A DNA stretch of 64,000 nucleotides from Pseudomonas bijieensis (GTDB taxonomy: Bacteria; Pseudomonadota; Gammaproteobacteria; Pseudomonadales; Pseudomonadaceae): NCBI RefSeq assembly GCF_013347965.1, contig NZ_CP048810.1, positions 2,604,001 through 2,668,000 of the forward strand. Reading direction: 5' to 3'. Of this stretch, positions 17,288 through 24,572 are shown piece by piece. Under the pieces are notes generated by a model. The model was not told where the DNA came from. It worked only from the letters and a program-made list of their open reading frames with translations, and did not search any database. Position 1 is the stretch's first letter. Each line of letters starts with the position of its first letter. Both the position numbers and the translations under genes were made by a program.

Positions 17288-19063
17288 ATGAACCTCTCTC
17301 TTCGCTTGGACGACCTGCGCAATACCTACCGCAGCGGCGAACTGACGCCACGCACATTGCTATTGGGCCTGCGGGAAAAAGCCGCGGCGTTGAATCCGGA
17401 CTATCACCTGTTCATCCACCTGCTCACGGTCGAAGAACTGGAACCCTACCTGGCCGCGTTGGAAAGCCGCGACCTGGAAAGCCTGCCCCTGTACGGTGTT
17501 CCTTTTGCCATCAAGGACAACATCGACCTGGCCGGCATTGCGACCACGGCCGCCTGCCCGGCGTTTGCCTACGTGCCGGACCGTTCGGCCACCGTCGTCG
17601 AGCAATTGCTGGCACTGGGCGCGATCCCCCTGGGCAAGACCAACCTCGACCAATTCGCCACCGGGCTCAATGGCACTCGCTCGCCCTACGGCGCATGCCG
17701 CAACAGCGTGTTGCCCGACTACCCGGCAGGCGGTTCGAGCGCCGGCTCGTCGCTGGCCGTGGCCCTGAGCGTGGCGAGCTTTGCCTTGGGCACCGATACC
17801 GCCGGCTCCGGTCGAGTGCCAGCAGCACTGAATAACCTGGTGGGGTTGAAGGCCACCCTGGGGTTGATCTCTACGGCGGGCGTGGTCCCGGCCTGTCGCA
17901 CACTGGACTGCGTCACGACCTTCACGGCCACGGCGAAAGAAGCCAGCCAGTTACTGGCGCTGACGGCCCGTCCAGACCCTCGTGACGACTACAGCCGCCA
18001 CAACCCGCAGTGGAACGATTGCTCTGCGTTCGGCGCGCCCCGGCGCTTTCGCTTCGGCGTGCCGCGCCAGCAGGACCTGGCATTTTTCGGCTGCCCTGAA
18101 GGTCCGCAACTGTTTATGGAAACCATCGAGCGGCTCGAACGCCTGGGCGGCGAAGCCGTGGAACTGGACTTGTCGCCATTCCTGGAAGCGGCGCGGTTGC
18201 TTTATGAAGGACCTTGGGTAGCCGAACGCTACAGCGTTGCCGGCCCATTGATAGAGCGCGAGCCGCAGGCCATACTGCCGGTCATCCGCGCCGTCCTGGC
18301 GAAAGCACCGACGGTAGATGGCGTACAAACCTTCCGCGCCCGGTACCGTTTGCAAGCGCTCAAAGCCCAATGCGACCGCGCCATGGACGCGCTCGATTGC
18401 GTGCTCACACCCACCATCGGCCGTCCGGTGACCCTCGCCGAACTGGCCGCCGAACCCGAGCTGCGCAACTCGGAGCTGGGTTACTACACCAACTTCATGA
18501 ATCTGCTGGACTACGCCGCCGTCGCCGTTCCCTGTGCGTTCATGGCCAACGGCTTGCCTTGGGGAGTGACGCTGTTCGGTCGAGCCTTCACCGATCAGTA
18601 CCTCTTGAGCGTGGCCGATGCCTTGCAGCGTCAACGGGACAAGGCCTTGCCAGTTCCCGGTGCCCCGGCTCGCCACGACCGCGCGCGGCTGGTTGTGTGT
18701 GGCGCACACCTGGACGGGTTGGCGCTGAACTGGCAGCTCAAGCAACGCGGTGCCCGGCTGATCGAGGTCACCCAAAGCTCGGCGGACTACCGCCTTTATG
18801 CCTTGGCCGGCGGCCCACCCTTGCGTCCCGGCATGCTTCGGGTCGACGAAGGCGGCGTGGCGATCGAGGTCGAGGTCTGGGAACTGCCGAGCAGTGAACT
18901 GGGCTCATTCCTGACTGGCATCCCCGCACCGTTGGGACTGGGCAAGGTGCAACTGGCCGATGGCCGCTGGGAAAGCGGATTCATCTGCGAGGCATATGGT
19001 TTGGAGGGCGCGCAGGACATCAGTCATTTGGGGGGATGGCGGGCTTATCTAAATTACCCTTGA
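17288..19063 (+). CDS. atzF: allophanate hydrolase
   Basis: Amidase-signature enzyme of 591 residues that splits allophanate into ammonia and CO2, the final step of the pathway. The Ser-cisSer-Lys triad is visible: PFAIKDN (Lys 76), the GGSSAGSS loop with the cis-Ser (about 151), and TDTAGSGRVPA (Ser 174). The amidase domain runs to about residue 450; a C-terminal AHS_C/AtzF domain follows (GAHLDGLALNWQLKQRGA to the end). The ATG at 17288 has AAGGAT upstream and follows the carboxylase stop by 22 bases; the longer frame is inside the carboxylase gene. Confidence 0.95.
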   Translation: MNLSLRLDDLRNTYRSGELTPRTLLLGLREKAAALNPDYHLFIHLLTVEELEPYLAALESRDLESLPLYGVPFAIKDNIDLAGIATTAACPAFAYVPDRSATVVEQLLALGAIPLGKTNLDQFATGLNGTRSPYGACRNSVLPDYPAGGSSAGSSLAVALSVASFALGTDTAGSGRVPAALNNLVGLKATLGLISTAGVVPACRTLDCVTTFTATAKEASQLLALTARPDPRDDYSRHNPQWNDCSAFGAPRRFRFGVPRQQDLAFFGCPEGPQLFMETIERLERLGGEAVELDLSPFLEAARLLYEGPWVAERYSVAGPLIEREPQAILPVIRAVLAKAPTVDGVQTFRARYRLQALKAQCDRAMDALDCVLTPTIGRPVTLAELAAEPELRNSELGYYTNFMNLLDYAAVAVPCAFMANGLPWGVTLFGRAFTDQYLLSVADALQRQRDKALPVPGAPARHDRARLVVCGAHLDGLALNWQLKQRGARLIEVTQSSADYRLYALAGGPPLRPGMLRVDEGGVAIEVEVWELPSSELGSFLTGIPAPLGLGKVQLADGRWESGFICEAYGLEGAQDISHLGGWRAYLNYP

Positions 19064-19076
19064 GTAAACAGTACTC

Positions 19077-19200
19077 TGTGGCGAGGGGATTTATCCCCGC
19101 TGGGCTGCGCAGCAGCCCCAAAACCTGTCAGCGCGGTGTATCAGACAGAGTGCATTGGGGCCGCTTCGCGACCCGGCGGGGATAAATCCCCTCGCCACAA
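19077..19200. repeat. long inverted repeat of a second REP family (GTGGCGAGGGGATTTATCCCC)
   Basis: TGTGGCGAGGGGATTTATCC at the left and its complement at the right enclose a second hairpin (GCTGCGCAGCAGCCCC). This is a repeat type distinct from the GGGAGCGAGC elements. It lies directly downstream of atzF and may act as the operon's 3' boundary. Confidence 0.85.
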
Positions 19201-19282
19201 TCTTGCAAACCTGCAAATCCGAGCACCTTTTCCCACAGGGCCACTAAACTGATTTCATTGGGTCTGCGCCAAGGGAAACGCC

Positions 19283-20029
19283 ATGTCGCTCCGTTCGCCG
19301 TTGTATTCCCAGCACAAGCCGCTCCTGGCCGTGGCGGCGCTGCTCGGTACAGGATTCCTGATCATTGCATTACTGGGCTATTACGCAGCCCATGCCTCAG
19401 TACGCGACCACATGCTCAAGACGCTGTACTTGAACCTGCTGATCGGCGCCCTCGTGATGCTGGTTGTCCTGACAATCGTTTATCGGCTGATCAACAGCTA
19501 CCAACAGCGCATTGATGCCCAAGCGACTCTCGACAGCCTGACCGAACTGCCAAACCGCCGTGGCTTCGACCTGCTGGCTGTGCAGGCCCTGCATGAAGCC
19601 CAGCGCGAGCCAAAACCCTTGACTGCGCTGCTGCTGGAACTGGACGATTTCAAACGGTTGGATACCCTCCATGGTCATATCGCCACCGATCAACTACTGA
19701 CCGGATTCGCTCGCGACCTGACGCAAAGCCTGCGGCATTCGGACATCGTGTGTCGTTGGAGCACTGAAGCCTTTGTCGTCCTGCTCAAGGACACCGATGG
19801 ACAGACCGGTCTGAAAATCGCTGAGAAAATTCGTCAGTACATCGAAAAGCAGCGCTATTTCTGCAGTGGAAAACAACTGCTGGTCACCGTCAGTCTCGGC
19901 CTCACCACCTTGCAGGACAAAGACACCTTGCACAGCCTGCTGTCGCGGACCGATCATGCACTGCAACGCGCCCGGCAAACCGGGTGCAACCGAACCTGCG
20001 TGGAAATGCCTCACTCCAGTTATGAATAA
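19283..20029 (+). CDS. GGDEF-domain membrane protein with degenerate active site
   Basis: A 248-residue protein with two membrane segments (about residues 13-35 and 50-70) and a C-terminal GGDEF fold (about 82-240; DSLTELPNRRGFDLLAVQAL, LLLELDDFKRLDTLHGHIATD). The GG[DE]EF site is replaced by STEAF (about residue 157, context CRWSTEAFVVLL), so diguanylate cyclase activity is unlikely. It could be a c-di-GMP or GTP sensor or a scaffold. Its stop overlaps the start of the CWC gene by 8 bases. Confidence 0.85.
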   Translation: MSLRSPLYSQHKPLLAVAALLGTGFLIIALLGYYAAHASVRDHMLKTLYLNLLIGALVMLVVLTIVYRLINSYQQRIDAQATLDSLTELPNRRGFDLLAVQALHEAQREPKPLTALLLELDDFKRLDTLHGHIATDQLLTGFARDLTQSLRHSDIVCRWSTEAFVVLLKDTDGQTGLKIAEKIRQYIEKQRYFCSGKQLLVTVSLGLTTLQDKDTLHSLLSRTDHALQRARQTGCNRTCVEMPHSSYE

Positions 20030-20240
20030 ACCCGACCTTTGCCCGGCCTGCGGTGGCGCCAATGACTGCACCCTGGCCGACCCACGAACCGTCGACCGGG
20101 CCTGCTGGTGTTTCGGCGTGAGCATCGACCCGGCCGTGCTCGAGGCATTGCCAGCCGAGCTGCGTGATCGCGCCTGCCTGTGCCCGCGTTGCGCGCAGGT
20201 CGAAGCCCAGTTGCGCGCCAAGCCTCGACCAATCGCGTAA
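20022..20240 (+). CDS. cysteine-rich CWC family protein
   Basis: A 72-residue protein with eight cysteines, several in paired CxxC or CWC arrangements (LCPACGG, ACWCFGVSID, CLCPRC), fitting the Cys_rich_CWC family, probably metal-binding. The ATG lies inside the end of the GGDEF gene (TATGAATAA), so translation is coupled. The function is unknown. Confidence 0.78.
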   Translation: MNKPDLCPACGGANDCTLADPRTVDRACWCFGVSIDPAVLEALPAELRDRACLCPRCAQVEAQLRAKPRPIA

Positions 20241-20275
20241 GATGCCCGCCCTCCGCTGCCCTGCCTGAACTGCCC

Positions 20276-20968
20276 ATGCGCGTCGACCGTTTCCTCAGTA
20301 ATCTGCCGCGATTCAATCGCCAACAAGTACGCCTGTTGCTGGTGGAGCGCCGGGTGCGGATCGATGGCCAAGTCGTCAGCGATCCCCATGCTTCCGTACG
20401 TGAATTCAGTCGCGTTGAAATCGACGATGAAGTGCTGCAAGCAGGCCGCCCCGCGCGCTACTTCATGCTGCACAAGCCACCCGGCTGCGTCAGTGCGACC
20501 CGCGATCCGCAACACTCCACTGTCCTCGACTGGCTGGACGAAGCGGACAAGGATGACCTGCACATCGCCGGGCGCCTGGATTTCAACACCACCGGGCTGA
20601 TGCTGATCACCAATGACGGCACCTGGTCACGGCGCCTGACCCAACCGCAGACCAAACTGCCCAAGGTCTACTACGTCGAAACCGAGCAAATCATTACCGC
20701 CGAATATGCCGACACCTTCGCCCGGGGCCTGTACTTTGCCTTCGAAGACCTCACCACCCAACCGGCAGAACTGACGCTGCTGGGGGAAAGATCGGCGCGC
20801 CTGAGCATCGTTGAAGGGCGCTACCATCAGGTCAAGCGCATGTTCGGCCACTTCAACAACAAGGTACTGCGCCTGCATCGCGAGCGCATGGGCCCGCTGA
20901 CGTTGGACGCCGATCTCGAACCGGGCCAATACCGCGCCCTGAGCTCCGAAGAAGTCCATCTCATCTGA
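20276..20968 (+). CDS. rsuA: RsuA/RluE-family 16S/23S rRNA pseudouridine synthase
   Basis: A 230-residue pseudouridine synthase with an N-terminal S4 domain (MRVDRFLSNLPRFNRQQVRL) and the catalytic motif GRLDFNTTGLMLITNDG (Asp about 103). RYHQVKRMFGHFNNKVLRLHR is the family C-terminal motif. Length and S4-PSI architecture fit RsuA, which modifies U516 of 16S rRNA, but an RluE- or RluF-like specificity cannot be excluded by eye. I chose ATG 20276, where the S4 domain begins; the longer frame overlaps the CWC gene. Confidence 0.88.
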   Translation: MRVDRFLSNLPRFNRQQVRLLLVERRVRIDGQVVSDPHASVREFSRVEIDDEVLQAGRPARYFMLHKPPGCVSATRDPQHSTVLDWLDEADKDDLHIAGRLDFNTTGLMLITNDGTWSRRLTQPQTKLPKVYYVETEQIITAEYADTFARGLYFAFEDLTTQPAELTLLGERSARLSIVEGRYHQVKRMFGHFNNKVLRLHRERMGPLTLDADLEPGQYRALSSEEVHLI

Positions 20969-21278
20969 ACCCGCTACCGCTGGGCAGAAGTGTCGAACAA
21001 TTTTCCAAGAGGTACTTGCGCAACGCTCGTCCCCCTGCTTGAATCAAACCGTCGGCCGAAATGTGACCGATGAGTCACAACATACTTCCAAGAAACTTTT
21101 TGCCGGCTGGAACCCTCAGGTTCCGCCTTGTGCCGCCGGCGAACTGCCCGCCTATAACAACACCCGTCGACCATTTTTCTGGATCGACATGGGCCTTATC
21201 TTCCAGGCGTATGCCTACCTGTCACATTGCCCGTGCAATCTCATTGCGCGCATACCCGCTTGCCAGGAGTCTTATGAC

Positions 21279-22163
21279 ATGAGGCCAGAAATCGCTGTGC
21301 TGGATATACAGGGTCAGTATCGGGTTTACACGGAGTTCTATCGCGCAGACGCCGCACAAAAGACCATCATTCTGGTCAACGGCTCAATGGCCACCACCGC
21401 GTCGTTTGCACAGACCGCCAAAAACCTCTACCCGCAATTCAATGTCGTGCTGTACGACCAGCCCTACGCGGGCAAGTCCAAGGCCCACAATCGGCACGAG
21501 AAAATGCTGACGAAGGAGGTCGAAGGGCAGATCCTCCTGGAACTGATCGACCACTTCGCCGCCGAGCACGTGCTGTCGTTTTCCTGGGGTGGCGCCGCCA
21601 CGCTGAGCGCCTTGGCCCACCGGCCACGACGCATCGAAAAAGCGGTGATCAGCTCGTTCTCGCCAGTGCTCAATGCGCCGATGCGCGACTACCTTGAACG
21701 CGGTGTGGATTACCTGGGCAGCCTGGACGGCGACCGTGTCGGGCACTTGGTCAACAGCACCATCGGCAAGCATTTGCCGCCACTGTTCAAGCGCTTCAAC
21801 TATCGCCATGTCAGCAGTCTGGCCGAACATGAGTACGGGCAGATGCGCTTCCACATCACCGACGTGCTCAACAGCGACCAGCAGTGCTACATCAATGCGG
21901 CCAAGAAAATCAACGTACCGGTGCTGTTCCTGAACGGCGAATGGGACGAATACACCTCGGCCGACGATGCCAGGCTCTTCGCCAACCATGTCGAGCACAG
22001 CACCTTCAGCACACTGCAAGCCACCGGGCACTTCCTGGACATGGAACACAAAGCCGCCTGCCGCGACAGCCGCAACGCCTTGATGGGTTTCCTCACACCG
22101 GAACACCACGAAAGCCGACCGCGCTATAGCTATGTGCAGAGCTACCATGCACTGGCCATCTGA
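21279..22163 (+). CDS. phaG: (R)-3-hydroxydecanoyl-ACP thioesterase/transacylase PhaG
   Basis: An alpha/beta hydrolase of 294 residues that I recognise as PhaG: the N-terminus MRPEIAVLDIQGQYRVYTEF matches the P. putida protein. PhaG releases 3-hydroxyacyl groups from ACP, linking fatty acid synthesis to medium-chain polyhydroxyalkanoate. The nucleophile elbow is FSWGGAAT, and a late GHFLDME supplies the His. CAGGAG lies 11 bases before the ATG at 21279. The 310-base leader (20969-21278) contains a small hairpin GGAACC-CTCA-GGTTCC (21109-21124) but no gene I can support. Confidence 0.95.
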   Translation: MRPEIAVLDIQGQYRVYTEFYRADAAQKTIILVNGSMATTASFAQTAKNLYPQFNVVLYDQPYAGKSKAHNRHEKMLTKEVEGQILLELIDHFAAEHVLSFSWGGAATLSALAHRPRRIEKAVISSFSPVLNAPMRDYLERGVDYLGSLDGDRVGHLVNSTIGKHLPPLFKRFNYRHVSSLAEHEYGQMRFHITDVLNSDQQCYINAAKKINVPVLFLNGEWDEYTSADDARLFANHVEHSTFSTLQATGHFLDMEHKAACRDSRNALMGFLTPEHHESRPRYSYVQSYHALAI

Positions 22164-22173
22164 AACCGAGTCC

Positions 22174-22222
22174 TGGCGAGCAAGCCCCATCCTGCGCCTT
22201 CAGCAACGGGGCTTGCCCGCCA
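22174..22222. repeat. inverted repeat downstream of phaG
   Basis: TGGCGAGCAAGCCCC (22174-22188) pairs with GGGGCTTGCCCGCCA (22208-22222) with one mismatch. It looks like a REP-family hairpin 10 bases after the phaG stop and may protect the mRNA end or help termination. Confidence 0.7.
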
Positions 22223-22325
22223 ACGACCGCTCTGGTTTGAGGCTCGCATAGACGACTGACCGCACGCCATGTGAAGAAAAACTTCAAATCCGTGCCCACA
22301 TCTGGTACAAAGTCAGCCGCTCTGA

Positions 22326-22399
22326 GCGGGTGTCGTATAATGGCATTACTCCAGCTTCCCAAGCTGATAACGAGGGTTCGATTCCCTTCACCCGCTCCA
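22326..22399 (+). tRNA. tRNA-Gly (anticodon CCC)
   Basis: A 74-base cloverleaf with an encoded CCA end. GCGGGTG pairs with CACCCGC in the acceptor stem, the anticodon arm is CCAGC-TTCCCAA-GCTGA with CCC in the loop, and the T arm is GAGGGTTCGATTCCCTTC. It is the left border of the accessory region. Confidence 0.96.
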
Positions 22400-22441
22400 A
22401 TCGAATTCTGGTCCCGCGCTGTGTGTTGGCGAGGGATAAAA

Positions 22442-22470
22442 AAACCGGCCCTTGGTGGCCGGTTTTTTTT
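22442..22470 (+). terminator. rho-independent terminator of tRNA-Gly
   Basis: AAACCGGCC, a 6-base loop and GGCCGGTTT followed by five more T residues, 43 bases after the tRNA. Confidence 0.92.
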
Positions 22471-22518
22471 GGTCTGGTGTTTGTGGAGGTTGCGCCCCTG
22501 ACGGTCGCGCCGAGGATT

Positions 22519-22632
22519 TAGGGCGGTAAGCGTGCCTACCCAACCGGATTGGGCTATGCCGAAAGCCCCGGCGTTTTCGTAGCGGGGCTTTTTGTATCTT
22601 GGCCGCCTACTTGTGTCGTTCATTGCTCAGCC
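22519..22632. repeat. direct repeat copy 1 (terminator plus lrp 3' end)
   Basis: It contains an AAGCCCCGGCG...AGCGGGGCTTTTT hairpin (22563-22592) and then CTTGGCCGCCTACTTGTGTC GTTCATTGCTCAG-type sequence up to 22630. Closely similar copies lie at 24483-24552 and 30301-30370. In the third copy the last bases are the 3' end of the lrp-like gene. The left part (GGGCGGTAAGCGTGCC...GGCTATGCCGAA) recurs, diverged, at about 29401-29447. It also terminates hicB on the minus strand. Confidence 0.8.
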
Positions 22633-22711
22633 CCAGTTATGGGCCGTGGACTGTCGGCAAACGATGTTTAACGGAGGCAAATGAAATCTGACTTCCTGTC
22701 GCAGCCTGTCT

Positions 22712-23044
22712 TCAAGCGTGCACTTCACGATCAAGAACATCGGCCACCCACTGGTTGATGCTCTTGTGGGCGAGCTGAGCTTTCACGGCAACTGTTGCAT
22801 GGAGCGCGGGGGCTAGGCGTAAGCTGAGATTGCCAGAATAGGGCTTCTGCGGTGCTCGCCCCAGCTTGGCACAGGTCTCCAGATAATCAGTAACCGCCTC
22901 TTCAAACGCGGCTCGAAGCTCGCTGACAGATTCGCCGTGAAACCCGACGACATCCTTAATACCAGCGATGTGACCCACAAACAGACCGTCTTCATCGCTG
23001 TAGTCGATTCGGGCGGCGTAGCCCTGATAATTCATAACGTTCAC
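22712..23044 (-). CDS. hicB: HicB-family antitoxin (module 1)
   Basis: A 110-residue HicB-type antitoxin: partial RNase-H-like N-terminal domain (YQGYAARIDYSDEDGLFVGHIAGIKDVVGFHGESVSELRAAF split over residues 5-50) and a C-terminal ribbon-helix-helix-like region (NLSLRLAPALHATVAVKAQLAHKS). The GTG at 23044 overlaps the hicA stop (GTGA) and has GGAG 7 bases upstream; an ATG three codons later is the alternative. It neutralises HicA and should repress the operon. Confidence 0.87.
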   Translation of the reverse strand: MNVMNYQGYAARIDYSDEDGLFVGHIAGIKDVVGFHGESVSELRAAFEEAVTDYLETCAKLGRAPQKPYSGNLSLRLAPALHATVAVKAQLAHKSINQWVADVLDREVHA

Positions 23045-23295
23045 GGGGTGACTCCTGCTTGTTCAAGGAAAGCCCGAGCATCACGTACCTGGTAGGGCTT
23101 TGCTTCTTTGTCTGGGTGGGGCCGGTGGAACGTTGCCACCACGCCATTCAATTCAAAACGTACACGCGATCCACTGCCTTCAATGGTCTTGGCACCCGCT
23201 GCGCCAAGCAGTGACTCAATACGAGCCCACTCCAGCGTTGAAGGCGTCGGCCTGGAAAATATGGCTCTGAGCGTGCTGTGCTGCTTATTGTTCAT
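23041..23295 (-). CDS. hicA: HicA-family toxin (module 1)
   Basis: An 84-residue HicA-type mRNA interferase with a dsRBD-like fold. The family pattern is WARIESLLGAAGAKTIEGSGSRVRFE followed by ATFHRPHPDK and a C-terminal VRDARAFLEQAGV; the catalytic His lies in FHRPHP. I chose ATG 23295 (MNNKQHSTLRAIF). It is the first gene of the operon, with a palindromic operator abutting the start codon. Confidence 0.86.
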   Translation of the reverse strand: MNNKQHSTLRAIFSRPTPSTLEWARIESLLGAAGAKTIEGSGSRVRFELNGVVATFHRPHPDKEAKPYQVRDARAFLEQAGVTP

Positions 23296-23314
23296 GGTAT
23301 TACACCGTGATACC
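23296..23314 (-). promoter_or_regulatory. palindromic operator upstream of hicA module 1
   Basis: GGTATTACACCGTGATACC is a 19-bp imperfect palindrome (GGTATNAC-N3-GTNATACC) immediately before the hicA start, covering the ribosome-binding region. It probably binds the HicB ribbon-helix-helix domain. GGTA/TACC half-sites also occur before the second hicAB module. Confidence 0.6.
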
Positions 23315-23435
23315 AAAAAAAAGATTTATCACCTGCGCTGACGACGCCGACGTGTGAGTAGCACCGATTAATAAAGTCAAAATGCGGACATGGTCATCCT
23401 TTCGGTTTTAACCAGCCCTCCAGCCCCACCTTTCG

Positions 23436-23740
23436 CGAAGCCGGCAAAATATGTCGGACGTCAATCGCTTATCACTAATCGTGCAGTCCGTTCTGCGGGG
23501 CACTATTTCCTATCTACCCTGCTGTGGATAGCGGGTAACTCCCGCTTCGTCTGTAGGCAAGATCAGAGAGTTGCGTGCGACAGAGAATCAACTGTTTTTC
23601 GGTCAGTTGATCGGATTGTTGGCCCTTGTTTTTTAAGTAGAGCCAACCTCGGAGATAGTCCTGAGAACAAATGAGTCCTCGCCACGTATCGCATGGCCCC
23701 AAGGGAGATTTGTAGGCAAAATCCGAGAATTACGTAGGGG
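23436..23740. repeat. repeat unit A, copy 1
   Basis: The block from GCCGGCAAAATATGTCGGAC through CACTATTTCCTATC, ATAGCGGGTAACTCCCGCT and TGTAGGCAAGATCAGAGAGT is repeated, diverged, at 30034-30180. The last motif recurs at 23711 (TGTAGGCAAAATCCGAGAAT) and 30145. No gene is supported in 23317-23811 apart from these repeats. Confidence 0.7.
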
Positions 23741-23811
23741 GTGCGCTTACTTCGCTTTTCGGCGAGTTTTCGCCTTGTTGCCCTTGTCCTTCGGTGGCTA
23801 CTCTCCCAAAC

Positions 23812-24013
23812 GTCGCTGCAAATTCAGCGACCGGGCCTAGGAACCCGTTGAATTCAAGGCGCACAACGCCCATAAAATTGCAGGCGCTTTTTGTGTTTGC
23901 GATGATGTTCTATGGCGGCTGTGCGTGGGACACCCTCGGGTGTGCCGGGTGCCTTGATTCCCGGTTCCTAGCCCACGTACGGCCGCCACCCGAATCTAGG
24001 AAAGGATGGCGGC
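23812..24013 (+). ncRNA. structured leader RNA resembling C4 antisense RNA
   Basis: A 16-bp stem with G-U pairs (23914-23929 with 23972-23987) encloses hairpins ACACCCTCGGGTGT (23930-23943) and CCGGG...CCCGG (23945-23964), a layout like C4 antisense RNA of phage P1 type. The loop side 23951-23971 is antisense to the upstream segment 23837-23860 (CTAGGAACC, then GAATTCAAGGC with one bulge). A further hairpin GTCGCTG-N6-CAGCGAC lies at 23812-23831. GCCGCCA (23982-23988), part of the main stem, can instead pair with TGGCGGC (24007-24013). All this lies just before two coupled ORFs. The family name is from memory; the pairings are seen directly. Confidence 0.6.
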
Positions 24014-24039
24014 GGTTTCTCAAGTCAAGGAGTGAAACT

Positions 24040-24132
24040 ATGCGAAACGCAATTCCATCCTATTTCCGCTCTTACCGAACCAAGCTTCAGCTTCGGGCCA
24101 ACGACCTTCCGATCCTCGGAGGTAGGCCATGA
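24040..24132 (+). CDS. 30-residue leader ORF coupled to the DUF3077-like gene
   Basis: The frame MRNAIPSYFRSYRTKLQLRA... has AAGGAG at 24027-24032, 7 bases before its ATG, and its TGA overlaps the next gene's ATG (ATGA). Its last codons contain the GGAGG used by that gene. It is basic and has no known domain. The strong ribosome-binding site and coupling suggest that it is translated and sets expression of the downstream gene. Confidence 0.55.
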   Translation: MRNAIPSYFRSYRTKLQLRANDLPILGGRP

Positions 24133-24431
24133 ACGAAAACACTGAGCTAAAAACCATCGGCTACACCCCCTTCAACTATTCCGCTGATCGAGCGCTGTTC
24201 CGTGTCAACGGCGGCGTACCCATCCAAGAGGCATTGGAACGGGCGTCGGACCTTTTGCATCTCGCTCATCGGTTGGCCGAAGACGCGGCGTTTGAAAAGA
24301 GCACCGATCGCTACGCCTGGGCTGCGCATTTTTTGTTGGAAATGAGCAAGGCGGTGATTGATCACGTTGTGAAAGTCATTACGCCTAGACAGGAAGTTGA
24401 AGTTAGAAAAAAGCCGAGAAACAATAGATAG
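24129..24431 (+). CDS. DUF3077-like small protein
   Basis: A 100-residue protein of a small family common in fluorescent pseudomonads (DUF3077 or the related DUF6124). The typical core is FRVNGGVPIQEALERASDLL (about residues 25-44) followed by a helical DRYAWAAHFLLEMSKAVIDHV segment split over residues 58-79; the tail is basic. GGAGG precedes the ATG. No function is known for the family. The gene sits behind an elaborate leader RNA, and its 3' end is duplicated as a remnant at 30192-30248. Confidence 0.8.
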   Translation: MNENTELKTIGYTPFNYSADRALFRVNGGVPIQEALERASDLLHLAHRLAEDAAFEKSTDRYAWAAHFLLEMSKAVIDHVVKVITPRQEVEVRKKPRNNR

Positions 24432-24552
24432 ACCGTACGTTTGAGAATGGGAGCCGCAAAATTCCCACCTAACGACAAAACAAAAAGCCCCGGCGTTTTT
24501 CGCAGCGGGGCTTTTTGTATCTTGGGCGCCTACATGTGTCGTTCGTTGCTCG
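24375..24552. repeat. repeat unit B, copy 1, including direct repeat copy 2
   Basis: It begins in the last 19 codons of the DUF3077-like gene, continues through GAATGGGAGCCGCAAAATTC CCACC-type sequence (24436-24470), and ends with the AAAGCCCCGGCG...GGGGCTTTTT terminator hairpin and the lrp-end sequence. It matches 30192-30370 over its whole length. The hairpin is bidirectional and follows both the DUF3077-like gene and the RTX gene. Confidence 0.82.
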
Positions 24553-24572
24553 GCAAGAACGTTATCTGCCGT

